From assembly GCA_947627525.1 (NCBI GenBank), contig CANQWJ010000090.1:1-5582 (forward strand): DNA of 5,582 nucleotides, read 5' to 3'. Below, in pieces: positions 1 through 5,336 of the stretch. The notes under the pieces were generated by a model that was not told the DNA's origin, made no database searches, and saw only the letters and a list, made by a program, of their open reading frames with translations. Position 1 is the stretch's first letter, and each line of letters starts with the position of its first letter. The translations under genes were made by a program, and so were the position numbers. This stretch comes from an uncultured Bacilli bacterium (GTDB lineage Bacteria > Bacillota_I > Bacilli_A > RF39 > UBA660).

Positions 1-60
1 AGAATCGAACTCCCAACAGTGGTTTTGGAGACCATTATTATACCATTTAACTAATCCCCT
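1..60 (-). tRNA. tRNA-Trp (anticodon CCA), 3' end cut by window edge
   Basis: Read on the minus strand from position 60, the sequence folds as a tRNA: a seven-base 5' acceptor strand (AGGGGAT), a D-stem GTTA/TAAT around a loop containing GG, an anticodon loop CTCCAAA with anticodon CCA, a four-base variable loop, then a T-stem GGGAG and T-loop TTCGATT. The window ends two bases into the 3' T-stem strand, so the rest of the T-stem, the 3' acceptor strand and the CCA end lie outside. The anticodon reads UGG, which matches the TGG codons used for tryptophan throughout the window. Pair 27-43 at the top of the anticodon stem is an A-C mismatch; the other four pairs of that stem are intact. Confidence 0.93.
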
Positions 61-69
61 ATGCGTTTG

Positions 70-98
70 ATTATACCACAATAATTGTGCAAATACAA
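70..98 (-). promoter_or_regulatory. Predicted vegetative promoter of tRNA-Trp
   Basis: On the minus strand, TTGTAT (98 to 93) is followed after exactly 17 bases by a perfect TATAAT (75 to 70). A TG sits one base upstream of the -10 box, making it an extended -10. The expected start is near position 63, about three bases before the mature tRNA 5' end at 60. This resembles a housekeeping sigma-A promoter for a tRNA transcript with almost no leader. The -35 matches TTGACA only in its first three bases, which the extended -10 would offset. Confidence 0.6.
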
Positions 99-100
99 TA

Positions 101-127
101 ACACATTTTTATTTTTAACATAATCTA
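101..127 (+). promoter_or_regulatory. Candidate mother-cell-type (sigma-E/K-like) promoter of cwlJ
   Basis: The nine bases at 119-127 (CATAATCTA) fit the published sigma-K -10 pattern CATANNNTA at every fixed position. They fit the sigma-E pattern CATACANT at five of seven. An AC at 101-102 lies 16 bases upstream, close to the minimal sigma-K -35 AC. No good sigma-A box is seen here apart from an overlapping TATTAT at 126-131, which is too close to the start codon. In Bacillus subtilis cwlJ is transcribed in the mother cell, so the match makes biological sense. In such AT-rich DNA, however, CATA is common by chance. Confidence 0.3.
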
Positions 128-141
128 TTATAGGTGATTAT

Positions 142-570
142 ATGGCTATATTAGACTATACTAATAATGAATTAGATCTAATGGCTAGACTAATGCGTGC
201 GGAAGCTCTTGGTGAAGGAGATCTTGGTATGTTAATGGTAGGAAATGTCATCGTTAATCGTGCTTTAGCCAACTGTTTAACTTTTAAAAATATAAATACT
301 ATTCAACAAGTCGTTTATCAAAATCCCGGAGGATTTGCTGGCATAAATAGTAGTCTTTTCAATCACGCTGCGACAACTCTTGAAAAAGAATTAGCTCTTC
401 GTTGTCTAAATGGTCAATACTATTATCCTGCTACTAATGCTTTATGGTTCTATTCTCCAACAAAAGGCTCTAACTGCATATCTTTATGGTATAACCAACA
501 ATTAAGTGGTAAATATAAAAATCATTGTTTTTATAAACCATATCCTGGTGTCTGCAAAGAATTATATTAA
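142..570 (+). CDS. cwlJ: CwlJ-like spore cortex-lytic cell wall hydrolase
   Basis: The 142-residue protein belongs to the SleB/CwlJ hydrolase family (Hydrolase_2), enzymes that cut cortex peptidoglycan during spore germination. It has the length of B. subtilis CwlJ, and the family landmarks fall at matching places: ARLMRAEALGEG at 15-26 with candidate catalytic Glu21, GNVIVNR at 34-40, QVVYQNPGGF at 56-65, ALWFYSP at 100-106, WYNQQ at 116-120 and HCFY at 128-131. The comparison is from memory. Like CwlJ it has no signal peptide and no peptidoglycan-binding repeats; in Bacillus the protein is made in the mother cell and sits in the spore coat. Cys45, Cys112, Cys129 and Cys138 appear to be family-conserved, while Cys88 is extra. 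AGGTGAT at 132-138 precedes the ATG by three bases. The gene stands alone on the plus strand and its TAA interlocks with the stop of the opposing amidase gene. The family call is firm; a germination role depends on the host forming spores. Confidence 0.9.
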   Translation: MAILDYTNNELDLMARLMRAEALGEGDLGMLMVGNVIVNRALANCLTFKNINTIQQVVYQNPGGFAGINSSLFNHAATTLEKELALRCLNGQYYYPATNALWFYSPTKGSNCISLWYNQQLSGKYKNHCFYKPYPGVCKELY

Positions 571-1415
571 ATAGGTATTAATAATCTTTGATTAACTGCT
601 AATTTATTAGAAGTCAAATTATTAATATCTTTTATTTTATCTATTGTCGTATTAAATTTTTTCGCAATACTATATAAACTATCTCCTCTTTTGACAATAT
701 AAAAATTCTCTTTTGTTTTAGGAACTTTTAATATTTGTCCAACATCTAAAGAATCTGTTCCTAAATTATTTATCTTTATTAATTCTTCTATCGTCGTATT
801 ATATCTTTTAGCTAAATCATATAAATAGTCTCCCTTTTCTACTACATGTACTCGACAATTAACAAAATCTTTATCACCAAAGAAATCAATTATAATGTTT
901 ACTATATCATCACCATAGCTTTTTATTTCTTCACTAGTATCATTCAAATTATCATAGCCAAATTCTATTACTACTACTTCCATATTATCTTTAGCCAATC
1001 TTTGAATAGCATAATAATCTTTACTATCATCGGTTGGTAAAGTCTTTGTTTTCACTTCCGTTATAGCATTCAACTTATTATATAAATCTTTATTTATTGC
1101 ATCATCACTATTTATAGAATAAATTATATCGATACCACTACTCTTTTCATTTTCAATATGAATTGATAAAACTAAACTCTTTCCTCCAACTTCACTTGTA
1201 ATATTATCTATATATTCATAACGATCATAATTACTCATCGTATAGTCATCATTTCTTGTTATATAAACAGGAAAACATAAATCTTTTAAACGATTATATA
1301 TATATTTAGAAAGTTCTAAATTAAAATCTTTTTCATAATTATTCCCTTCATAATAACCAATATCTACGCCACCATTTCCTGGATCTATTATAATTGATTG
1401 ATAACCATTATTCAT
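567..1415 (-). CDS. N-acetylmuramoyl-L-alanine amidase (Amidase_3) with two LysM repeats, zinc ligand altered
   Basis: The protein has 282 residues from the ATG at 1415. Residues 7-180 form an Amidase_3 domain, a zinc enzyme that cuts the MurNAc-L-alanine bond of peptidoglycan. LysM repeats at 189-232 and 238-281 would hold it to glycan chains. Expected active-site residues are seen at Glu28 (NNYEKDFN), His86 (LSIHIEN) and Glu151 (VVIEFGYDN). The first zinc ligand, His in the usual DPGHGG motif, is Asn14 here (DPGNGG); the 14-residue spacing to Glu28 matches the family, so the alignment is secure. Activity may therefore be reduced or lost. There is no signal peptide or membrane segment, so it would act after lysis or inside a mother cell, as the signal-less amidase CwlC does in Bacillus, or leave by another route. 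A longer frame begins at a GTG at 1424, but that codon lies inside the Shine-Dalgarno sequence. The gene has its own putative promoter after the trkH terminator and converges on cwlJ. Confidence 0.88.
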   Translation of the reverse strand: MNNGYQSIIIDPGNGGVDIGYYEGNNYEKDFNLELSKYIYNRLKDLCFPVYITRNDDYTMSNYDRYEYIDNITSEVGGKSLVLSIHIENEKSSGIDIIYSINSDDAINKDLYNKLNAITEVKTKTLPTDDSKDYYAIQRLAKDNMEVVVIEFGYDNLNDTSEEIKSYGDDIVNIIIDFFGDKDFVNCRVHVVEKGDYLYDLAKRYNTTIEELIKINNLGTDSLDVGQILKVPKTKENFYIVKRGDSLYSIAKKFNTTIDKIKDINNLTSNKLAVNQRLLIPI

Positions 1416-1420
1416 AAATA

Positions 1421-1427
1421 TCACCCT
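1421..1427 (-). promoter_or_regulatory. Shine-Dalgarno sequence that fixes the amidase start at 1415
   Basis: AGGGTGA (1427 to 1421) lies five bases before the ATG at 1415. The alternative in-frame GTG at 1424-1422 is part of this same element and has no ribosome site of its own, so the three extra N-terminal residues of the longest frame are not expected. The same AGGTGAT/GGGTGAT motif precedes cwlJ, trkA and the gene at 5238. Confidence 0.8.
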
Positions 1428-1433
1428 ATTAAA

Positions 1434-1441
1434 AGTATATG
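1434..1441 (-). promoter_or_regulatory. Candidate -10 element of the amidase gene (CATATACT)
   Basis: On the minus strand CATATACT (1441 to 1434) matches the sigma-E -10 pattern CATACANT at six of seven fixed positions. It also contains TATACT, five of six bases of a sigma-A -10. No convincing -35 lies at the right distance for either: TTGTTT is 19 bases upstream of TATACT, and GATTATT is too close for sigma-E. A start near 1427 would put the Shine-Dalgarno sequence at the very 5' end of the message. Which sigma factor uses it cannot be decided here. Confidence 0.35.
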
Positions 1442-1460
1442 TTTTAATAAAATAATCAAA

Positions 1461-1486
1461 ACAAAAATAGGTATTTCTACCTATTT
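1461..1486 (-). terminator. Rho-independent terminator after trkH
   Basis: A perfect nine-base-pair stem (1465-1473 with 1478-1486) encloses a four-base loop that reads GAAA on the minus strand, a GNRA-type tetraloop. In minus-strand direction the stem ends in UUU and runs on as UUGUUUU, giving a U-rich tail. The hairpin starts four bases after the trkH stop codon and closes the potassium operon before the amidase gene. Confidence 0.8.
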
Positions 1487-1489
1487 ATT

Positions 1490-2911
1490 TTAATTTCTTC
1501 GAAGAGTACTCATGAATACTATTAAGGGGAATATTTCCAAACGGCCAAGAAGCATTCCAATACTAAGTACTATTTTAGAAAAATTACTGAACATCGCAAA
1601 ATTAGATATATCAAATGAAAGACCAACATTCGCAAAAGTAGTAAAGACAGCATTCAAAGTTATATCAAAAGAAAAACCATCAAAACTTATCAAGAACATC
1701 GAAACAATTATTAAGAAGACATATAAGAATAAAAAGGTACAAGTACTCTTAATTGTTTCCTCTTCAACTTTCTTTCCTTCAAAAGTAACAATATGTACAC
1801 TATTAGGATGAAGTACTTTTAATAAATCTCTCTTTATCGTCTTAAAACAAATTATTAAACGGGATACTTTAAATCCACCACAAGTACTACCAGCACAAGC
1901 ACTGACAAGCATTAAGAATAACATTAAAATTCTAGAAGACGTAGGATATATATTAACATCACCAATACTATAACCAGTACTCGTCATAAAAGAACTGGTA
2001 TGAAATAAAGATGAAGTAAAAGCTTCTCCCAAATTATTAAACATTTGATAAGTATTAAATAAAACAAATAATACCGCAAGGACATATAACAAAATATAAA
2101 CGCGTAACTCTTCACTTTTTAAAACAGTTTTAATATCGTGCATGATGAATAACAAGAAATAAATATTAAAGTTAACGCCAAATAGAAACATAAATATTGC
2201 GACGACATATTTATTGAATACCGAAAAAGTCGCTAGACTAGAATTCAAATAAGAGAATCCTCCCGTACCAGCTGTTCCCATCGCTATCAATAAACTATCA
2301 AAGAAATTTAAACCACCAATCATTAAAAGAATCAATTCAACTAATGTTAAACCGACATAAATTCCATATAGATAAAATAGTGTTTTTCTTAAACTGGGAA
2401 CTAATTTCGCAACACTAGGTCCAGGCATTTCGGCTTTTAATACGTGCATTGATTTATCATCTCTTGATAATGGAATAATAGCCATTACAAAAGCAAGAAC
2501 ACCCATACCACCAATAAAATGCGTAAAACTTCGCCAAAAGAGAATACTTTTATTTAAAACTTCAACATCCTTAAAAATAGTTGCCCCAGTCGTTGTAAAA
2601 CCAGAAACAGCTTCAAAGAAAGCATCGAAGAAGGATGCTTTAACACTAATCATAAAAGGAATAGCTCCTAAAAGACTAATTAATATCCAAGAAAGAGTTA
2701 CAATTACAAATCCATCTCGTGCATACAAAGTCTTATTTTTAACTTTTAATCTATTCAATAATAGACCAATAAATAGACTCAATAACAAAGGAATAATAAA
2801 TGGTAATACCGAATTATGATAGATTAAACTAATAATAATTGGAACTAATAAAAGAAAAGAATAACCAATTAATACTTTACCAAGATATTTATATATTAAT
2901 TTATTTTTCAT
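1490..2911 (-). CDS. trkH: TrkH potassium uptake channel subunit
   Basis: This 473-residue membrane protein is the ion-conducting subunit of a Trk K+ uptake system. TrkH proteins carry four membrane-pore-membrane repeats whose selectivity loops meet at the pore. All four are visible: SGFTTTGAT (103-111), GTAGTGGFS (212-220), TSTGYS (310-315) and ANVG (427-430). Other landmarks are FWRSFTHFIGGMG (125-137), the gating-loop region ACAGSTCGGFK (338-348) followed by Arg351, and GMLLGRLEIFPL (452-463) near the end. Two extra hydrophobic segments before the first repeat (about 13-53) and the length near that of E. coli TrkH favour TrkH over the shorter KtrB type. The gene lies three bases after the trkA stop, as expected for translational coupling to its gating partner, and a terminator follows at once. 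The frame is intact. Confidence 0.96.
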   Translation of the reverse strand: MKNKLIYKYLGKVLIGYSFLLLVPIIISLIYHNSVLPFIIPLLLSLFIGLLLNRLKVKNKTLYARDGFVIVTLSWILISLLGAIPFMISVKASFFDAFFEAVSGFTTTGATIFKDVEVLNKSILFWRSFTHFIGGMGVLAFVMAIIPLSRDDKSMHVLKAEMPGPSVAKLVPSLRKTLFYLYGIYVGLTLVELILLMIGGLNFFDSLLIAMGTAGTGGFSYLNSSLATFSVFNKYVVAIFMFLFGVNFNIYFLLFIMHDIKTVLKSEELRVYILLYVLAVLFVLFNTYQMFNNLGEAFTSSLFHTSSFMTSTGYSIGDVNIYPTSSRILMLFLMLVSACAGSTCGGFKVSRLIICFKTIKRDLLKVLHPNSVHIVTFEGKKVEEETIKSTCTFLFLYVFLIIVSMFLISFDGFSFDITLNAVFTTFANVGLSFDISNFAMFSNFSKIVLSIGMLLGRLEIFPLIVFMSTLRRN

Positions 2912-2914
2912 TTC

Positions 2915-4267
2915 CTACTCCAAGATATCATTAATATCACGAATTGAATCTTTATTATCAATTACGACAATAGCATCTTTTTCTTTTATTTCATCATCAC
3001 CATTAGGGAATATTGTACTCTTTCCTCTTGCGATAGCTACTATTAAAATACCATCTTTAATATGCATATCTCTTATCTTTTTACCTATTCCTTTAAAGTC
3101 TTTCTTAACGTTAAATTCAAGCATTTCAAATATATCATCATCAAATTTATAGATAGCTTCACAACTACTCTTTTCACTATTTTGCATAGCTCTTACATAT
3201 TGTACAATCAAGTTATTAGCAATCTTATGTGGTGTAATAACAGTATCAATACTCGCTTTTTCAACAACACCATCTAATTGAATATGATTAATTTTAGTTA
3301 TTATTTTAGGAACATTATTCATAGATGCAAACATGGAACAAATAATATTTTCTTCATCGATACTCGTTAGTGTTACAAAAGCATCACAATTATCAATTCC
3401 TTCTTCATGTAAAACGTATTGGTCAGATACATCACCATTAATGACTAATACTTTTGGTAATTTTTCGCTTAAGAACTTACATCTTTCTTCATTTATTTCA
3501 ATTATCTTAACACCAATTCCCATCTCAGAAAGAATTTTCGCAAGATACATCGATGTATCACTACCACCACAAATAATAACTTTTTTAGTCTTTTGCGATA
3601 TTAAATTAGCTCTATCTAAAAAATCATGAATATTTTTTGTTGAACCTGTTATGTGAATCTTATCACCTATTTGGAGTTTAGTATTTCCTTTAGGAATGAT
3701 TGTAACACCATTTCTTTCAACAGCACATACGATAATACCATTGAACTTTTTAGATAAAGAATGGATAGTTGACCCTACTAAAGAACTTCCTTTTTTTACT
3801 TTTAGGGAAATCATTTGAATTCTACCCTTTAAAAAAGTTGTTGCTTCTAAAGCACTAGGAATACTTAGAGCTCTAGCAATTTGTGTTGCTGTTAGAAGTT
3901 CAGGATTAATTGTCATTGATAAACCTAATTGCTCTTTCAAAATATTAATAGAATTACTATATTCTGGTGTTCTAATACGCGCAATAGTATGTTTTACGCC
4001 CATTGTTTTACCAAGTAAAGAACACATAACATTTTGTTCATCTTTATCTGTAACACTGATTAATAGATCAGCATCTTCAACACCTGCTTCTAATAAAACA
4101 TTAGAATCAAGTCCATTACCGCAAACATAATTGACATCTTCATTATTAATGACATCTTGACTAGTCGTAAAATCCGTATCTATTAAAGTTACTTCATTAT
4201 TATCCCTAACTAAACTTTTAGCCAAATACTCCCCTAACTTTCCAATACCTACTATAATTATTTTCAT
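2915..4267 (-). CDS. trkA: TrkA, cytosolic NAD-binding gating subunit of the Trk potassium system
   Basis: This 450-residue protein has the double-RCK layout of TrkA, which forms a ring under TrkH and opens it in response to nucleotide. The first Rossmann domain (1-120) has GIGKLG at 7-12, the acidic Asp30 at the end of the second strand, CGNGLD at 49-54 and TDKDEQN at 73-79, followed by IARIRTPEYS. A TrkA_C domain follows at about 151-218. The second Rossmann domain starts near 229 and the second TrkA_C domain fills about 370-450. In the second half the glycine motif is degraded to GGSDTS (234-239), although an acidic Glu257 remains, so nucleotide binding there is doubtful. Length is close to that of E. 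coli TrkA (458). AGGTGAT at 4274-4280 lies six bases before the ATG. The upstream gene ends 20 bases away with no terminator between, so the two are likely co-transcribed; trkH follows three bases downstream. Confidence 0.95.
   Translation of the reverse strand: MKIIIVGIGKLGEYLAKSLVRDNNEVTLIDTDFTTSQDVINNEDVNYVCGNGLDSNVLLEAGVEDADLLISVTDKDEQNVMCSLLGKTMGVKHTIARIRTPEYSNSINILKEQLGLSMTINPELLTATQIARALSIPSALEATTFLKGRIQMISLKVKKGSSLVGSTIHSLSKKFNGIIVCAVERNGVTIIPKGNTKLQIGDKIHITGSTKNIHDFLDRANLISQKTKKVIICGGSDTSMYLAKILSEMGIGVKIIEINEERCKFLSEKLPKVLVINGDVSDQYVLHEEGIDNCDAFVTLTSIDEENIICSMFASMNNVPKIITKINHIQLDGVVEKASIDTVITPHKIANNLIVQYVRAMQNSEKSSCEAIYKFDDDIFEMLEFNVKKDFKGIGKKIRDMHIKDGILIVAIARGKSTIFPNGDDEIKEKDAIVVIDNKDSIRDINDILE
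2918..2921 (-). promoter_or_regulatory. trkH ribosome binding site inside the end of trkA
   Basis: GGAG (2921 to 2918) lies in the last two sense codons of trkA, six bases before the trkH ATG, with the trkA TAG between them. Ribosomes finishing trkA would uncover or re-use this site, which couples production of the gating and pore subunits. It differs from the GGTGAT type used by the other genes here. Confidence 0.6.
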
Positions 4268-4287
4268 ATTATCATCACCTGTATGTC

Positions 4288-5238
4288 TTAAACTTCTTCT
4301 TTATTAATAATTTCCTCTAAACTATTATAGTTACTACTTTCATCATATATTCTCATTGTTATATTTTTACAATCTTCACCTAAACAATCAAATATACCTT
4401 CACTATTTTCTTTTATTATTTCCATATCAAATCTTTGATATTCATCATTATTTAGTATTAATAAACTAGCATTATGTAATCCTGTTAAATATTCTTCTAA
4501 CTTTTCATTTTCACTTAAAAGAATATCATCATTTACTTTAACATTATTACCATTTATATAATAGAATTCATAATCATTATATTGATCTTTCCAACTTATA
4601 AAAATAGGAATTAAATCGTAAGACAGAATGTCCATATTAGGATTTATCAATAAAATAATAGTTTTTTTTGTGTCATTTTTTAAATTTACAAATTCATCTA
4701 TTGATAATTCATCTATTGAAGATAACTTACTCAATTGAACTTCTTTATACTTATCATTATTATTAATATCTAATTCTTTAAAATCATTATTACGCATTAT
4801 CTCTTCAATAACTTCATCAGTAACATCTTTAATATTATTTTTATTTATATAACTGACTAAATCTTTTGAATTGTAATAAGTATAATCTGTTTTCTTATCT
4901 TTATTATTAAGAGTCAATACCATTTTATATTTAGAAACACTCTTAATATTCATTGTATAATCATCACAATCAAAAGTAATTTTAGTGTTTTTGTTATCAT
5001 AGCTATATTTTTTACATGAACTTAAATTTACTTTATCGTTTTCATCTTTATCAACATATTTAAAATTTCCAGAAGCAAAACGTATTGTTGATGAGTTATT
5101 ATACCAAGTATATGCCGTAATACCTTCTGGTAAATCAGATATTTTCTCATCTTTTCTTATATATATTTTCCAATAAAAAAATAAAGAAACCAATAATAAT
5201 AAAAATAAAAAAATTCGAAAATAATTAATCTTCTTCAA
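4288..5238 (-). CDS. Unrecognised membrane-anchored protein, first gene of the trk operon
   Basis: The family is not recognised. Starting at TTG 5238 the protein has 316 residues. A short basic N-terminus (MKKINYFR) and one hydrophobic segment at about 7-27, followed by Lys/Arg/Asp/Glu, suggest a signal anchor with the rest outside the cell; no lipobox is seen. Residues 40-122 look like a small beta-rich domain of short strands with Cys75 and Cys91, which could form a disulfide. A linker of acidic and Asn-rich helices follows. Residues 180-270 read like a thioredoxin fold: strand TIILLI (193-198), then NPNMDI where CxxC would be, a helix, strand EFYYING (224-230), and a later strand SLLIL (258-262). 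There is no redox cysteine pair or cis-proline, so if the fold is right it is not an oxidoreductase; this is a weak inference. A second close cysteine pair is at 285 and 290. A longer frame from GTG 5247 begins inside the Shine-Dalgarno sequence. It shares the operon with trkA 20 bases on. Confidence 0.75.
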   Translation of the reverse strand: MKKINYFRIFLFLLLLVSLFFYWKIYIRKDEKISDLPEGITAYTWYNNSSTIRFASGNFKYVDKDENDKVNLSSCKKYSYDNKNTKITFDCDDYTMNIKSVSKYKMVLTLNNKDKKTDYTYYNSKDLVSYINKNNIKDVTDEVIEEIMRNNDFKELDINNNDKYKEVQLSKLSSIDELSIDEFVNLKNDTKKTIILLINPNMDILSYDLIPIFISWKDQYNDYEFYYINGNNVKVNDDILLSENEKLEEYLTGLHNASLLILNNDEYQRFDMEIIKENSEGIFDCLGEDCKNITMRIYDESSNYNSLEEIINKEEV

Positions 5239-5242
5239 GACA

Positions 5243-5249
5243 ATCACCC
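5243..5249 (-). promoter_or_regulatory. Shine-Dalgarno sequence favouring a TTG start at 5238
   Basis: GGGTGAT (5249 to 5243) stands four bases before TTG at 5238-5236, the same motif and spacing as for the amidase. The only other in-frame candidate, GTG at 5247-5245, is part of the motif and lies only about six bases from the predicted transcript start. A TTG start gives a natural N-terminus, MKKINYF. An ATG at 5254 is out of frame and stops after nine codons. Confidence 0.65.
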
Positions 5250-5259
5250 ACCATTGATT

Positions 5260-5268
5260 ATTATATCA
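5260..5268 (-). promoter_or_regulatory. Extended -10 promoter of the trk operon
   Basis: On the minus strand TGATATAAT (5268 to 5260) is a perfect TATAAT with the TG dinucleotide one base upstream. The -35 region at 17-18 bases is poor (TCCTTT or TTCCTT), as is common for extended -10 promoters. The start would fall near 5253, leaving a leader of about 15 bases that consists mostly of the Shine-Dalgarno sequence. This leaves no room for a riboswitch, so any potassium control in the leader is unlikely. Confidence 0.6.
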
Positions 5269-5290
5269 CAATTAGTAGTTATAAAGGAAA

Positions 5291-5316
5291 GAAAAAGGAA
5301 TAGTATTAACTATTCC
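5291..5316 (-). terminator. Rho-independent terminator of the surface protein gene
   Basis: A perfect eight-base-pair stem (5297-5304 with 5309-5316, GGAATAGT on both strands) encloses a four-base loop. It is followed on the minus strand by UUUUUCUUUCC. It begins 20 bases after the stop codon at 5337 and separates the surface protein from the trk operon promoter. Confidence 0.8.
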
Positions 5317-5336
5317 ATAATTCTTATTAGATTTAA

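Noticed and set aside
514..535. Inverted repeat with eight-base arms (TATAAAAA/TTTTTATA) in the cwlJ coding region, considered as terminator for the amidase transcript
   Set aside because: The stem is entirely A-T and lies in conserved CwlJ coding sequence; it is too weak to call a terminator in DNA this AT-rich.
571..630. Long-range pairing of ATTAATAAT with ATTATTAAT after cwlJ as a terminator
   Set aside because: The arms are all A-T with a loop of over 30 bases and lie in the LysM coding region; no U-tract of note follows.
846..1040. Open frame on the plus strand inside the amidase gene
   Set aside because: It is the antisense shadow of a gene with clear domains; its translation is low-complexity Ile/Tyr/Phe and it has no family features.
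1512..1811. Plus-strand open frame of 99 codons opposite the trkH 3' end
   Set aside because: It is antisense to conserved TrkH membrane repeats, and the Lys/Ser-rich product has no recognisable motif.
3062..3629. Two plus-strand open frames (3062-3277 and 3333-3629) opposite trkA
   Set aside because: Both lie across conserved RCK domains on the other strand and show no coding character of their own.
5226..5254. Nine-codon leader peptide frame starting at ATG 5254
   Set aside because: It begins at about the predicted transcript start with no ribosome site and is explained by chance overlap with the Shine-Dalgarno region.
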